A stretch of 64,000 nt of DNA, taken from the NCBI GenBank assembly GCA_938039145.1, contig CALHVG010000035.1:1-64000 (forward strand). The letters run 5' to 3'. Each line of letters begins with the position of its first letter. The stretch's first letter is position 1. Below are positions 22,971-33,638 of this stretch, piece after piece. A program made the position numbers and the translations under genes. The notes beneath the pieces are model-generated. The model made no database searches. It was not told the origin of the DNA and saw only the letters and a program-made list of their open reading frames with translations. The DNA is from an uncultured Treponema sp. GTDB taxonomy: Bacteria > Spirochaetota > Spirochaetia > Treponematales > Treponemataceae.

Positions 22971-24503
22971 TTACGGATTTTGTCTTTGGGTTTTTCGTTC
23001 AGGTCTTGCGTAAACTTCCTTTGACAGAATGCCGGTGATTCGTGGGTCTATTTTTGACCATGCGGAAACGGCGAAATAATAGATTTTTCCGTTTTCAAGA
23101 CCTGTTATAGTGTAGGAGGAAACGTTTCCTGCGTTTATCGGGGAAACGCCTTCGGCGGCATCTTTCCCGATGTATTCGCCCGGAGCATGGCCGTAATATA
23201 TGTAGTAGCCGCCCGCAATGTCATCAACCGAATAATTCCATGAAAGAGTTACAGAACCGTCTTCGCCTTTTGCGCTGATTCTGTATGGTGGCGAAGGTTC
23301 GGGGCTTGTCGTATAGTTCATCGTGATTTCGGTTATTTCAGGAGAGGACATTCCGTCCCCGGAAGGATAAAGTTCTGCCGCAATCTGAAAATAAAGTCCG
23401 GTAAGGTTTTCTATGTCTTCTCCGCTTTTTATGGGAATCCATTCGGGACTGTCGTCCGTCCATGCAAAATAGTTGTCTCCGCCTCTTATGTAGAACTGAA
23501 CCGCCGCTTCTTTCGGAACGAACATATCGGCTTCGATTGAATTTAATGTCGTGCCTTTTTTTGTCATTATCGGAACAGAACGGAACCGTCCGCCTTGGCT
23601 TTTGTATTTTCTTTTAAAATCGATTTCTTGCGCCGTTCCTGCGTTCATGCTCGGAAAATTCTCGTAACTTCGGCTTATTTTTACGTCGTCGATAAGCCCC
23701 ATGTATTCAGGGCAGATTTCTATGTCAGCCTGAACGCCAAGAACCGCCTGGTATATCGTTCCCCATTCATGAGCGGAATCCGTCATGAATTTTATGTCGG
23801 AAAGCTGTCCGTCGACCGTGTATGTAAGCGCACCCGAATCTTCCTGATAGGCGATTGAATGATGAACCCACTTTCCCGGAATCAGGTTTTCAGAGCCGAC
23901 AAGAACTGCGTCTCCTGCATTTTGGGTATGGCCTTCGAAAATGTTGCTGAATATGCACTGAAGTTTATTTTGATAGAACGATATTGTTATGTGCTGGTAA
24001 ATAATTTCGCCGAGCAGATTTCTTGAGGAACGCCAGTTCATTATTATTTCGCTGTTTTCAACCACAGCAGGGCAGAGCCAGAATTCTATCGAGAAAGAAC
24101 CGGCAGGTCCTTCGGAACTGAAAAAACTTCCGTCTCGTCCGGAAAGCACAAGTCCGCCGCTTCTGTTTCTGCTTAGGGCGGCTCCTTTTCCAATCTTTGC
24201 TTTTGAACTTGCGTAAAGGCTGTTGCTTTTTATCGAATAGTTTCCGCTTCTGTCGTCGAACGAACGGTTCTCAAAGTCCAGGAGCATATCCGTGTCGTCG
24301 CCCAGTTTTTTTGCGTCCGTGGAAAGCGCAAGGCTTTCGTAGCCGTAGCGTCCCTTTCCCGTTGTTATTCCGTTCCTTTCGGTTACGTCAGCCCAGCCTT
24401 TTTTGCCGCCAAGTGTGTATGTATCGGAAAAAGCCGGAACGATAATCAACAGCAGAAACGCTAACTCAGCTGAAAATTTATTTATTCTACCTCGAAAAAT
24501 CAT
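22971..24503 (-). CDS. Secreted LamG-like and fibronectin type III protein
   Basis: About 510 aa starting MIFRGRINKFSAELAFLLLI, a signal peptide that ends near VPAFSD; the start at 24503 is preferred over 24581 because it puts the signal at the N-terminus. A concanavalin/LamG jelly-roll domain follows (about 95-290: GSFSIEFWLCPAVVENSEII, GKWVHHSIAYQEDSGALTYT, GLIDDVKISRS). A beta-rich middle comes next, then a fibronectin type III module (about 410-500: PPYRISAKGEDGSVTLSWNY, SYTITGLENGKIYYFAVSAW). It is probably periplasmic or surface-exposed and may bind carbohydrate. It is divergent from uvrC with 27 bases between the starts. Confidence 0.75.
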   Translation of the reverse strand: MIFRGRINKFSAELAFLLLIIVPAFSDTYTLGGKKGWADVTERNGITTGKGRYGYESLALSTDAKKLGDDTDMLLDFENRSFDDRSGNYSIKSNSLYASSKAKIGKGAALSRNRSGGLVLSGRDGSFFSSEGPAGSFSIEFWLCPAVVENSEIIMNWRSSRNLLGEIIYQHITISFYQNKLQCIFSNIFEGHTQNAGDAVLVGSENLIPGKWVHHSIAYQEDSGALTYTVDGQLSDIKFMTDSAHEWGTIYQAVLGVQADIEICPEYMGLIDDVKISRSYENFPSMNAGTAQEIDFKRKYKSQGGRFRSVPIMTKKGTTLNSIEADMFVPKEAAVQFYIRGGDNYFAWTDDSPEWIPIKSGEDIENLTGLYFQIAAELYPSGDGMSSPEITEITMNYTTSPEPSPPYRISAKGEDGSVTLSWNYSVDDIAGGYYIYYGHAPGEYIGKDAAEGVSPINAGNVSSYTITGLENGKIYYFAVSAWSKIDPRITGILSKEVYARPERKTQRQNP

Positions 24504-24530
24504 CTTACTTCTGTTAAAATCTCCAATCGT

Positions 24531-26483
24531 ATGCAGAGCGATAAAGAGCCTTCGAAGAAATCCATCAGGGAAATTCTCCATCAGACGGCACTGGAGGCTC
24601 CTTCCGTAAGCGGCGTTTACTTGTGGCGAAACGCTGAAAACACCGTTATATACGTCGGAAAGGCAAAGAACCTCAAGAACCGCCTTTCTTCATATTTTGC
24701 CGGAAACAAGGACTTGAAGACAAGGCTTCTTGTTTCCGCCGCCGCTTCGATTGAATACATAACGACCGAAAACGAATACGAGGCGTTCCTTCTTGAGAAC
24801 AACATGATAAAGAAATATTCGCCTCGCTACAACATAAATCTTAAAGACGGAAAATCCTATCCCGTGATAAGAATCACTAACGAAGATTTCCCGAGGCTTT
24901 TCAAGACCCGGAACATTCTTCATGACGGCTCGACATATTTCGGTCCGTATCCGGATGCCGGCGCACTGGATTCGTTCATAGATACGCTCTATCAGATTTA
25001 TCCGCTTCGACATTGCAAGGTATTGCGGCAGAGAGAAAGCCCGTGCCTTTATTACCATATCGGTCAGTGCAAAGCTCCGTGTTGCTCAAGAATTTCAAAA
25101 GAATCCTACAATGAATTTTTCGGAGAAATAACCCGACTGCTTGAGGGAAAAGGCGTTGAGACAAGGAAAAAACTTGAAGAAGAAATGAAGAGAGCCTCCA
25201 AGTCTCTGAACTTTGAAAAAGCAGCCCGCATCAGGGACGGACTTTCCGCTCTTTCGATACTGCAAAAACAGAATGTCGTCGAAGGCTTCGATTCGGAGGA
25301 CAGGGATTACATAGCCTATCACAGGGACGGGGAACTTGTAAGTTTTACTGTGCTTAAAATTCGGGAAGGAAAACTTTTGGGACGGGACAATTATCGTGTA
25401 AAAAGCCTTAATGAAGAGGACGAACTCATAGGCGAGTTCATGAACGTTTACTACTCGGCTAAAGATGAAGTTCCGCCTTCCATATATGTTCCCACCCAAC
25501 GGGATTACGAAATCGTTCAGGAATGGATTTTGCGCACCCTCGGTTCTGATTCTCGCCTTGTTGTCGTGGATAATGATTCCGAAAAAAAACATGTCGCCGC
25601 CATGAACATGGCGTTCCACAACGCAAAGGAAGACATCTTGCGCCGCCTTAGAGAGCGGAGCGACCTTCCTGCCCTAGAGGAACTCAGGGAATTGCTTGGA
25701 CTAAAAAAACTTCCGGTTCGCATAGAAGGTTTTGACATTGCCCATATCGGCGGAAAATTTCCTGTTGCAAGCCTTGTGAGTTTCTACAACGGAAACCCTG
25801 ACAAGAAAAACTATCGATATTTCCGTCTGAAAACAACGGATGGCTACATCGATGACTTTCAGTCAATGCGGGAGGCGACTTCACGGCGTTACACAAGGCT
25901 TTTGAATGAACAGGCGGACTTTCCCGACCTTATTTTGATTGACGGTGGAATCGGGCAGGTGAACGCCGTTAAAGGTGTGCTAGACTTGCTTGAACTTGAC
26001 ATCCCTGTAATCGCCCTTGCTGAAAAAAACGAAGAGATTTGGCTTCCCGATGCAACTAAGGCAATCGTGCTTCCAAGAAGAAGCGATGCCTTGCGCCTCC
26101 TTCAAAGGATAAGAGATGAGACCCATCGTTTTGCGACAAGCAGAAATCAACGCCTTAGGACAAAGGAAAATATCGTCTCCGTTTTCCTTGAGCTTCCGTC
26201 CGTAGGGGAACGGCGCGCAAGTCTTTTGGAAAAACGCTTTGTCACAATCGAAAATCTTTCCGCCTCCACAAAAGAAGATGTCATGTCCGCCATAAATGTT
26301 TCTGAAAATGCGGCTCTTTCCATAATCGAAAATGCCGTCTTATTAAGCCGCATTAGAAAAGAAAAAAAAGAGAGTCAAATGCGTTCTCTCGGTTCTGCAG
26401 GAACTACCGCGCAGACAGCCGCCCAAGCTCAATATATCGATGAACTTGCAGAAAAAATACAGGAAAAATTCGATAAGACATAA
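24531..26483 (+). CDS. uvrC: UvrABC excinuclease subunit C
   Basis: A 650-aa protein with an N-terminal GIY-YIG nuclease (SGVYLWRNAENTVIYVGKAK, about 26-45), a Cys cluster (CLYYHIGQCKAPCC), a UVR helical motif (KSLNFEKAARIRDGLSAL), the RNase H-like C-terminal nuclease (IEGFDIAHIGGKFPVASLVS, LILIDGGIGQ) and a helix-hairpin-helix end. It makes both incisions in nucleotide excision repair after UvrB loading. The start ATG lies ten bases after a TAAAAT -10-like box with no Shine-Dalgarno sequence, so the leader is very short or absent. The gene ends before a strong terminator. Confidence 0.95.
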   Translation: MQSDKEPSKKSIREILHQTALEAPSVSGVYLWRNAENTVIYVGKAKNLKNRLSSYFAGNKDLKTRLLVSAAASIEYITTENEYEAFLLENNMIKKYSPRYNINLKDGKSYPVIRITNEDFPRLFKTRNILHDGSTYFGPYPDAGALDSFIDTLYQIYPLRHCKVLRQRESPCLYYHIGQCKAPCCSRISKESYNEFFGEITRLLEGKGVETRKKLEEEMKRASKSLNFEKAARIRDGLSALSILQKQNVVEGFDSEDRDYIAYHRDGELVSFTVLKIREGKLLGRDNYRVKSLNEEDELIGEFMNVYYSAKDEVPPSIYVPTQRDYEIVQEWILRTLGSDSRLVVVDNDSEKKHVAAMNMAFHNAKEDILRRLRERSDLPALEELRELLGLKKLPVRIEGFDIAHIGGKFPVASLVSFYNGNPDKKNYRYFRLKTTDGYIDDFQSMREATSRRYTRLLNEQADFPDLILIDGGIGQVNAVKGVLDLLELDIPVIALAEKNEEIWLPDATKAIVLPRRSDALRLLQRIRDETHRFATSRNQRLRTKENIVSVFLELPSVGERRASLLEKRFVTIENLSASTKEDVMSAINVSENAALSIIENAVLLSRIRKEKKESQMRSLGSAGTTAQTAAQAQYIDELAEKIQEKFDKT

Positions 26484-26568
26484 AATCATTCTCAATTTTT
26501 AATCTGTAACCTTACTGATTGAGTTTTGTTGTTTCCATGTAAGCGAATGAGAATATAAAAACTATTTC

Positions 26569-26608
26569 AAGCCGACGGTGTTTTACTCCTTTGCGCCGTC
26601 GGCTTTTT
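26569..26608 (+). terminator. Terminator after uvrC
   Basis: AAGCCGACGG 26569-26578 pairs with CCGTCGGCTT 26596-26605, followed by TTTATTTTT. The 85 bases between uvrC's stop and this stem also contain ATTCTCA/TGAGAAT arms, so the 3' UTR is structured. Confidence 0.88.
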
Positions 26609-26621
26609 ATTTTTCAGCCTA

Positions 26622-26650
26622 TTGACAAACTGTATGCTAAATTATATTTT
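26622..26650 (+). promoter_or_regulatory. tRNA promoter
   Basis: A perfect TTGACA -35 (26622-26627), a 17-bp spacer and TATTTT (26645-26650), 16 bases before tRNA-Gln. Confidence 0.7.
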
Positions 26651-26665
26651 ATCTAAGCATTACAT

Positions 26666-26736
26666 TCCCCGATTGTGTAATGGTAGCACTTCAGATTCTG
26701 GTTCTGACTGTGGGGGTTCGAATCCTCCTTGGGGAA
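26666..26736 (+). tRNA. tRNA-Gln (anticodon CTG)
   Basis: 71 nt without encoded CCA. Acceptor TCCCCGA/TTGGGGA (one G-U), D arm GTG/CAC, anticodon stem TCAGA/TCTGA with loop TTCTGGT, and T arm GGGGG-TTCGAAT-CCTCC. The anticodon CTG reads CAG (Gln). Confidence 0.93.
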
Positions 26737-26742
26737 CTAAGG

Positions 26743-26769
26743 GCTGGACAAAGGGTTCAGCTTTTTTTT
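26743..26769 (+). terminator. Terminator between the two tRNA genes
   Basis: GCTGGAC pairs with GTTCAGC around AAAGG, followed by seven T residues. It means tRNA-Gln can end as a separate transcript, and tRNA-Glu needs readthrough or its own promoter, which I do not see. Confidence 0.65.
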
Positions 26770-26774
26770 ATTCC

Positions 26775-26847
26775 GGCTCCATCGAATATCGGTTTAGTTC
26801 ATCGCCCTCTCAAGGCGGAGAGACGGGTTCGACTCCCGTTGGAGCTA
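26775..26847 (+). tRNA. tRNA-Glu (anticodon CTC)
   Basis: 73 nt without encoded CCA. Acceptor GGCTCCA/TGGAGCT (first pair G-U), D arm GAAT/GTTC, anticodon stem TCGCC/GGCGG with loop CTCTCAA, T arm ACGGG-TTCGACT-CCCGT. The anticodon CTC reads GAG (Glu). Confidence 0.92.
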
Positions 26848-26852
26848 GCATG

Positions 26853-26878
26853 AAAACTCGCTTTACGGCGAGTTTTTT
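26853..26878 (+). terminator. Terminator after tRNA-Glu
   Basis: AAAACTCGC pairs with GCGAGTTTT around TTTACG, with T6 at the end. Confidence 0.88.
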
Positions 26879-26944
26879 CATTTAACGTTATTTGATTTTT
26901 TGCCTTATTTTCATTATATTTCACCCTTGAAGGAGACTTATAAA

Positions 26945-28180
26945 ATGGCAAAAAATCTAACTCCAATCACATTGCTTTGCGGTTATCTTGGAGCCGGAAA
27001 GACGACTTTGATGAACAAGGTTCTCACGAACCAGAAGGGTTATAAAGTAGCGGTAATCGTAAACGATATCGGCGAAGTGAACGTAGACGAAAAACTTATA
27101 GCAAAGGGAGCGAACATAACCGACACTTCCAGCATAATAGGGCTTCAGAACGGATGTATCTGTTGCACCCTGAAAAGCGATCTTGTTCAGCAGATAGAAG
27201 ATTTGATAAAAACAAAAAGATTCGACTATATTTTGATAGAAGCAAGCGGTGTCTGCGAGCCAATGCCGATTGCGCAAGCGATTGAACAGATTCGGAACGG
27301 AAAACTGGATAACGTAGTTTCTGTTGTTGATGCAAAACGTCTTGTGGATGAATTTTCAGGCGGCGATAAACTTCTGAACAAGAACATGGGCGAAGAGGAT
27401 ATCGAGTCACTTTTGGTTCAGCAGATAGAATTCTGTTCTACGCTCATAATAAACAAGAAGGATCTTGTTTCGGAAGACGAGATGAAAAAGGTCCGGGCGG
27501 TTGTGAACGCTCTGCAGCCGCACGTAAAGGTGATTGAAACAAGTCAGGGAAACGTAGATGTTGACGACATACTTTCTACAGCCCGTTTTGATTTTGACAC
27601 CGTTTTTGAAAGTGCCGCTTGGGTTCAGCACCTTGAGAATGCTGAGGAAGAAGACGAACATCATCACGATGACGAACACGAGCATGGTCATCATCACGAA
27701 CATGAAGATGACCATCATCATGATGAACGTCACCATGAACACGAACATCATGACGAGCACGGTCACGGACACGAGCATCACCACCATCAGCATAATCACG
27801 AAGGCGCGGAAGAAGACGAATACGGAATCGGAAACTTTGTTTACTATAGAAGAAGACCGTTCAATCGTGAAAAACTCGAGGAATATGCCGGACATTGGCC
27901 AAGGAACATAATACGAAGCAAAGGCGTTGTTTGGTTCAGCGATGAACAGGACATGGCATATGTTTTTGAGACTTCAGGGCGACAGATATCGGCAGGTGCT
28001 TCCGGAGTTTGGCTTGCCGCGGCTCCAAAAGGCGAACAGGAAAAAGTGCTTTCCTCAGAACCTAAGATTCGTGAAGAATGGGACGAAAAAGTTGGAGACC
28101 GCATGATAAAACTCTGTATAATCGGGCAGAAACTCGATAAGTCAAAAATCACTTCGGAGCTGGATTCGATTCTGGATTAA
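26945..28180 (+). CDS. COG0523 metal-trafficking GTPase (CobW/Zng1-like) with His-rich loop
   Basis: A 411-aa G3E-family GTPase. The P-loop is GYLGAGKTT (13-21), and the metal-binding CxCC motif is GCICCTLK (C71, C73, C74). NKKDLVSEDEM is the NKxD guanine-binding motif. Residues about 235-285 form a very His/Asp/Glu-rich stretch, as in zinc or nickel chaperones of this group, and the C-terminal CobW_C domain follows. The start at 26945 is chosen because AAGGAG lies ten bases upstream. Zinc handling is the likely role but nickel or cobalt cannot be excluded. No Zur-type operator was recognised. A MATE gene starts one base after its stop. Confidence 0.9.
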   Translation: MAKNLTPITLLCGYLGAGKTTLMNKVLTNQKGYKVAVIVNDIGEVNVDEKLIAKGANITDTSSIIGLQNGCICCTLKSDLVQQIEDLIKTKRFDYILIEASGVCEPMPIAQAIEQIRNGKLDNVVSVVDAKRLVDEFSGGDKLLNKNMGEEDIESLLVQQIEFCSTLIINKKDLVSEDEMKKVRAVVNALQPHVKVIETSQGNVDVDDILSTARFDFDTVFESAAWVQHLENAEEEDEHHHDDEHEHGHHHEHEDDHHHDERHHEHEHHDEHGHGHEHHHHQHNHEGAEEDEYGIGNFVYYRRRPFNREKLEEYAGHWPRNIIRSKGVVWFSDEQDMAYVFETSGRQISAGASGVWLAAAPKGEQEKVLSSEPKIREEWDEKVGDRMIKLCIIGQKLDKSKITSELDSILD

Positions 28181-28181
28181 A

Positions 28182-29567
28182 ATGACTGGCGAAAAATCTT
28201 CTCCAGTGGAGAACAAGATGGGCGTTATGCCCATCGTTCCCCTGATATTCAACATGTCGCTTCCCATAATGTTCTCGATGCTTGTAATGGCTCTTTACAA
28301 CATTGTGGATTCCATTTTTGTCGGAAAAATCGGCGAAGAGGCTCTGACCGCTGTTTCACTTGCTTTCCCGATACAGGGACTTATGATTTCGTTCGGAGTC
28401 GGAACTGCGGTCGGCGTGAATACACTGCTTTCGCTCCGGCTTGGGCAGAAAAATCAAAAGGACGTGAACCGTTCCGCCATGAACGGAATTTTTCTTTCTG
28501 TGATTACGTGGATTGTCTTCTGCTTTGTGGGAATGTTTATTACGGACTCATACCTTAGTTCTCAGACGGACAATCCTCTCATAATCGAATATGGAAAGCA
28601 GTACCTTGACGTAATTCTTGTGCTTGGCATTGGAACTTTTACGGGAGCGATGTGCGACAGGCTTTTGCAAGCGACAGGGCGAACCTTCCTTTCGATGATT
28701 TCGCAAATCACTGGTGCAGTGTTCAATATAATTTTTGATCCGCTTTTAATATTCGGAATCGGAATATTCCCCGAAATGGGTATACGTGGGGCGGCTCTTG
28801 CTACTGTCCTTGGGCAAATAATAGGAATGTTCGTTTCTATATTGCTGAACATAAAAAAGAACGCCGACATTCATTTTAAACTGAAAGGGCTTATCCCTTC
28901 CGCCGAAATAATCGCCCAGATTTACAAAGTCGCAGTTCCTTCGATATTGATGGCTTCAATCAATTCGGTGATAATATATTTCATGAATCGAATTCTTGGC
29001 GGAACCAAGAACGGCGGAGACACCGCGATAGCTGTTTACGGAGTTTATTTCAAACTGCAAAGTTTTATATTCATGCCTGTGTTCGGGCTTTGCAACGGAA
29101 TTGTTCCGATTGTTGCGTACAATTTTGGCGCGATGCATCGCAAAAGGATAACAAAAACTATCCGTACCACGCTTTGCATTTCCCTTACAATAATGGCGTT
29201 TGGAGTTCTGATTTTCGAACTGATTCCCGGAAATCTTCTCGACATGTTTAGCGTAAAGCCTGAGATGAGGTGGATGGGCATAGTCTGCTTTAAGATAATC
29301 GCTCCAAGTTTTTTCGGGGCTGCGTTCGCCGTGGTTCTGTCGTCCGTATTTCAGGCATTTGGAAACGCAGTCTACAGCATGGCGGTCTCGTTCAGCAGGC
29401 AGGTGGTAGTCTTGCTTCCTGCGGCATATTTATTGTCGATGACGGGCGATGTGGATAAAGTCTGGTGGTGCTATCTGATAGCCGAACTTATGTCGGTGGC
29501 GATGTCGCTATTGTTCATGCGTGTAATTTACGTAAAAAAAATAAAACCGCTTCCCGATGAGATATGA
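28182..29567 (+). CDS. MATE-family efflux transporter
   Basis: A 461-aa protein with about 12 hydrophobic helices in two related halves (PLIFNMSLPIMFSMLVMALY; NIVDSIFVGKIGEEALTAVS; FPIQGLMISFGVGTAVGVNT). These are MatE signatures. It exports organic cations or metabolites with Na+ or H+. Its ATG follows the COG0523 stop by one base, so the two are co-translated, and it overlaps the next gene by 11 bases. The substrate is unknown. Confidence 0.9.
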   Translation: MTGEKSSPVENKMGVMPIVPLIFNMSLPIMFSMLVMALYNIVDSIFVGKIGEEALTAVSLAFPIQGLMISFGVGTAVGVNTLLSLRLGQKNQKDVNRSAMNGIFLSVITWIVFCFVGMFITDSYLSSQTDNPLIIEYGKQYLDVILVLGIGTFTGAMCDRLLQATGRTFLSMISQITGAVFNIIFDPLLIFGIGIFPEMGIRGAALATVLGQIIGMFVSILLNIKKNADIHFKLKGLIPSAEIIAQIYKVAVPSILMASINSVIIYFMNRILGGTKNGGDTAIAVYGVYFKLQSFIFMPVFGLCNGIVPIVAYNFGAMHRKRITKTIRTTLCISLTIMAFGVLIFELIPGNLLDMFSVKPEMRWMGIVCFKIIAPSFFGAAFAVVLSSVFQAFGNAVYSMAVSFSRQVVVLLPAAYLLSMTGDVDKVWWCYLIAELMSVAMSLLFMRVIYVKKIKPLPDEI

Positions 29568-30513
29568 GTTTTTCAGTTCAAAGACCGTTTCGTTGAATGA
29601 GTTTTTGCGTTCAAGTCTGTCTTCAGAACTGATGGAGTTTGGCGTTCCTTCCAATTCTAAAATCCGAAGATTGATTGTTTCCGGTTCGGTTTTAGTAAAC
29701 GGAAGGAAAATTCTTCGCCCTTCATTTGAACTTAGGGGGCGTTCAAAAATTACGGTCGATTTTGATGAGGAAAAATTCTTCTACGAAAAAAAGCCTTGCG
29801 ACATAGAATACGATGTTTCTTGCGGCGATGTGCTTTTTGAGGACGAATATATCATCGCTGTCAATAAACCTGCGCTTTTCCCCACGGAAAAGACAATTGT
29901 CGGAAGCGAAAAGCGGGACAGTTTGCACGATGCGCTCGTTCGTTATCTTTGGAAGAAAAATCCCGACTTAAAAAATCCGCCTTATGTCGGAATTATGCAT
30001 CGCCTTGATAGGGAAACCAGCGGTGCGATTCTTTTTTCAAAACAAAGATGCGTGAACAAAGACATTCAGGCGATGTTTGAAAATCGTTCTATAAGGAAAA
30101 TCTATCTTGCTTTGTGCGTGATTCCGGCTGCGGAGGTGCGGAACGATAAATATTCTGTCGGTAAGATTTTTTCGGTAGAAAAATTCATCGGTCGCATATC
30201 GAAAAGCAGTGCCGCGGCAAAATGGGGAAGTCTTCCAGAAGAACAGGGAGGCGTTTATTCCAGAACGGATTTTAAAATCCTTGAGAAAAAAAATGTGGGC
30301 GGCGTAGAATGCGCTTTGGTTCAGGCTGAACTTTTTACGGGTAGGACACATCAGATACGGGTTCATTTGAGTGAAATGAATCTTCCGATTTTGGGCGACA
30401 GCCTTTACGGCGGAAAGGATTTTTCAAGAATCATGTTACATTCGCAAATCCTTGAGTTCATCCATCCTGTCTCAAAAAAAAGAATCTGCGTGGACTGTGA
30501 AAGCGGATTTTAG
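29557..30513 (+). CDS. RluA-family pseudouridine synthase with S4 domain
   Basis: A 318-aa protein with an N-terminal S4-like RNA-binding region (about 10-70: SLNEFLRSSL, GSVLVNGRKILRPSFELR) and the RluA catalytic domain. The active-site motif is MHRLDRETSG with Asp151, and GRTHQIRVHLSEMNLPILGD is the second family motif. It converts uridine to pseudouridine in rRNA or tRNA; the exact site cannot be told. It overlaps the MATE gene by 11 bases, so it is the third gene of an operon. Confidence 0.88.
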   Translation: MRYEFFSSKTVSLNEFLRSSLSSELMEFGVPSNSKIRRLIVSGSVLVNGRKILRPSFELRGRSKITVDFDEEKFFYEKKPCDIEYDVSCGDVLFEDEYIIAVNKPALFPTEKTIVGSEKRDSLHDALVRYLWKKNPDLKNPPYVGIMHRLDRETSGAILFSKQRCVNKDIQAMFENRSIRKIYLALCVIPAAEVRNDKYSVGKIFSVEKFIGRISKSSAAAKWGSLPEEQGGVYSRTDFKILEKKNVGGVECALVQAELFTGRTHQIRVHLSEMNLPILGDSLYGGKDFSRIMLHSQILEFIHPVSKKRICVDCESGF

Positions 30514-30566
30514 TTTGTCGGCTTGGATTTTCTGTTCCTAAAAAATGAAAATTGTAAACTTTTTAG

Positions 30567-30596
30567 TTGACGTTCAATACAATAAATCATTAATTT
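30567..30596 (+). promoter_or_regulatory. Promoter upstream of grpE
   Basis: TTGACG at 30567-30572 and TTAATT or TAATTT at 30590-30596 with 17-18 bp spacing, about 40 bases before grpE. No CIRCE (TTAGCACTC-N9-GAGTGCTAA) element was seen. Confidence 0.5.
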
Positions 30597-30637
30597 AAAG
30601 TCAATAAGGGATACGATAGTATTAAGGATATATGTTG

Positions 30638-31237
30638 ATGGCTGAAGAGAAAAACAAAAAGGCGGATAATCAAGAAGAGAATTTGGAAGAGAAAATCGAA
30701 GAAACTTCCGGTGAAGAATCTGATTTTGGAACTTCGGCGGTTGAAGAAGAGAAAAAAAATGATGTTTCTCCGGAAGAAAAAATCGCGGCTTTGGAAAAAG
30801 AAATCGAAGACTTGAAGAAGGCGGCTTTGTACAAGGCGGCTGAAAACGATAACTGGCGAAAGCGAATGATACAGCAAAAAGACGATGCCGTTTCATACGC
30901 AAACGCTTCGCTTTTGGGAGACCTTCTTGAAAGTCTTGACAACTTTGACAGAACGCTGGAAGCCGCAAAGGATGCCAAGGACGTTAAGTCCATGCTCGAC
31001 GGAATCAAGATGATAAACAAAAATCTTGTAAAAATGCTTGAAGAGCGTTACGGCTTAAAGTCGTTCGGAAAGGAAGGCGATGAGTTCAACCCCGATGAAC
31101 ACGAGGCTATCGGCAGGGCGGAGGAAGACAATGTAAAAAAGGAGACCCTTAAGCAGGTCTACCTGAAAGGCTACAGGTTGAACTCCAAAATTATAAGGCA
31201 CGCCAAGGTGATGGTAAGCGTCCCCAAATCGGAGTAA
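30638..31237 (+). CDS. grpE: DnaK nucleotide-exchange factor GrpE
   Basis: A 199-aa protein: a charged disordered start (EEKNKKADNQEENLEEKIEE), a long coiled coil (about 50-110) and the C-terminal beta domain with FNPDEHEAIGRAEEDNVKKE and GYRLNSKIIRHAKVMVS. It releases ADP from DnaK. The start at 30638 is preferred because AAGGA lies nine bases upstream; an ATG at 30632 would be only three bases from it. It heads the grpE-dnaK-dnaJ chaperone cluster, with a structured leader between it and dnaK. Confidence 0.93.
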   Translation: MAEEKNKKADNQEENLEEKIEETSGEESDFGTSAVEEEKKNDVSPEEKIAALEKEIEDLKKAALYKAAENDNWRKRMIQQKDDAVSYANASLLGDLLESLDNFDRTLEAAKDAKDVKSMLDGIKMINKNLVKMLEERYGLKSFGKEGDEFNPDEHEAIGRAEEDNVKKETLKQVYLKGYRLNSKIIRHAKVMVSVPKSE

Positions 31238-31345
31238 GCGCGGATTTATGACGGAGCGTCACGGATTTGCGTTTTGATTTTGTTGCGTTGCCGATTGTAG
31301 AAAAGTGTTGAATTGCGTAAAACGCAGTTTGAAAATGTAATATTA

Positions 31346-31485
31346 TGGGCGTAAAAACGACTGGTGAAAATTATGTTTTTTCTATGCCCGGGTTTGCGTT
31401 GCAAACTTGATTATAAACTTGCGATTTCTCGGCTTTGCTGAGGAACGTTTGTGAGGCTGCCGCCAAAAAAGGTCGGCGGCTTTTT
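31346..31485 (+). ncRNA. Structured dnaK leader or separate small RNA with terminator
   Basis: Between grpE and dnaK there are consecutive helices: GGGC 31347-31350 with GCCC 31386-31389; GTTTGC-GTT-GCAAAC at 31392-31406; TTTCTCGGC-TTT-GCTGAGGAA at 31425-31445; and GCCGCC 31459-31464 / GGCGGC 31475-31480 followed by T5. The last is a good intrinsic terminator placed 16 bases before the dnaK ATG. Upstream lies ATGTAATATT, a possible -10. Either a small RNA ends here, or dnaK is controlled by attenuation. No known family was recognised. Confidence 0.5.
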
Positions 31486-31500
31486 ATGGGAGCATATAAT

Positions 31501-33450
<1,950 letters not shown>

Positions 33451-33505
33451 GCGTTGCGGAAGTTCCGAATTTCAAAGGAACTTTTGCTGCGCATAAATTG
33501 AAAAA

Positions 33506-33602
33506 TGCAAGGACTGAAGGTGATTTTTAGTTTGTGAAGAACTTTTACGGTAAAACCTGAGAAGTTTGTTGAACCTGAAATCCCTAAGTCCTTGCAATTT
33601 TT
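33506..33602 (+). ncRNA. Structured RNA candidate between dnaK and dnaJ
   Basis: TGCAAGGACT 33506-33515 pairs perfectly with AGTCCTTGCA 33587-33596 and is followed by ATTTTTG. Inside are GATTT/AAATC, AACTT/AAGTT and TTTTA-CGG-TAAAA helices, so the 97-nt segment can fold into a closed multi-helix structure. A further hairpin (AAGTTCC/GGAACTT, 33460-33483) precedes it directly after dnaK's stop. It could be a terminator with a large apical domain, a small RNA or a leader for dnaJ. No known family recognised. Confidence 0.5.
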
Positions 33603-33638
33603 GTTTATGGAATGTTATATTTTTGAAAGGAAAACGAA

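Noticed and set aside
27558..27911. Alternative frames over the His-rich stretch of the COG0523 gene
   Set aside because: They arise from the repetitive CAT/GAC codons; the main frame has the P-loop, CxCC and NKxD motifs.
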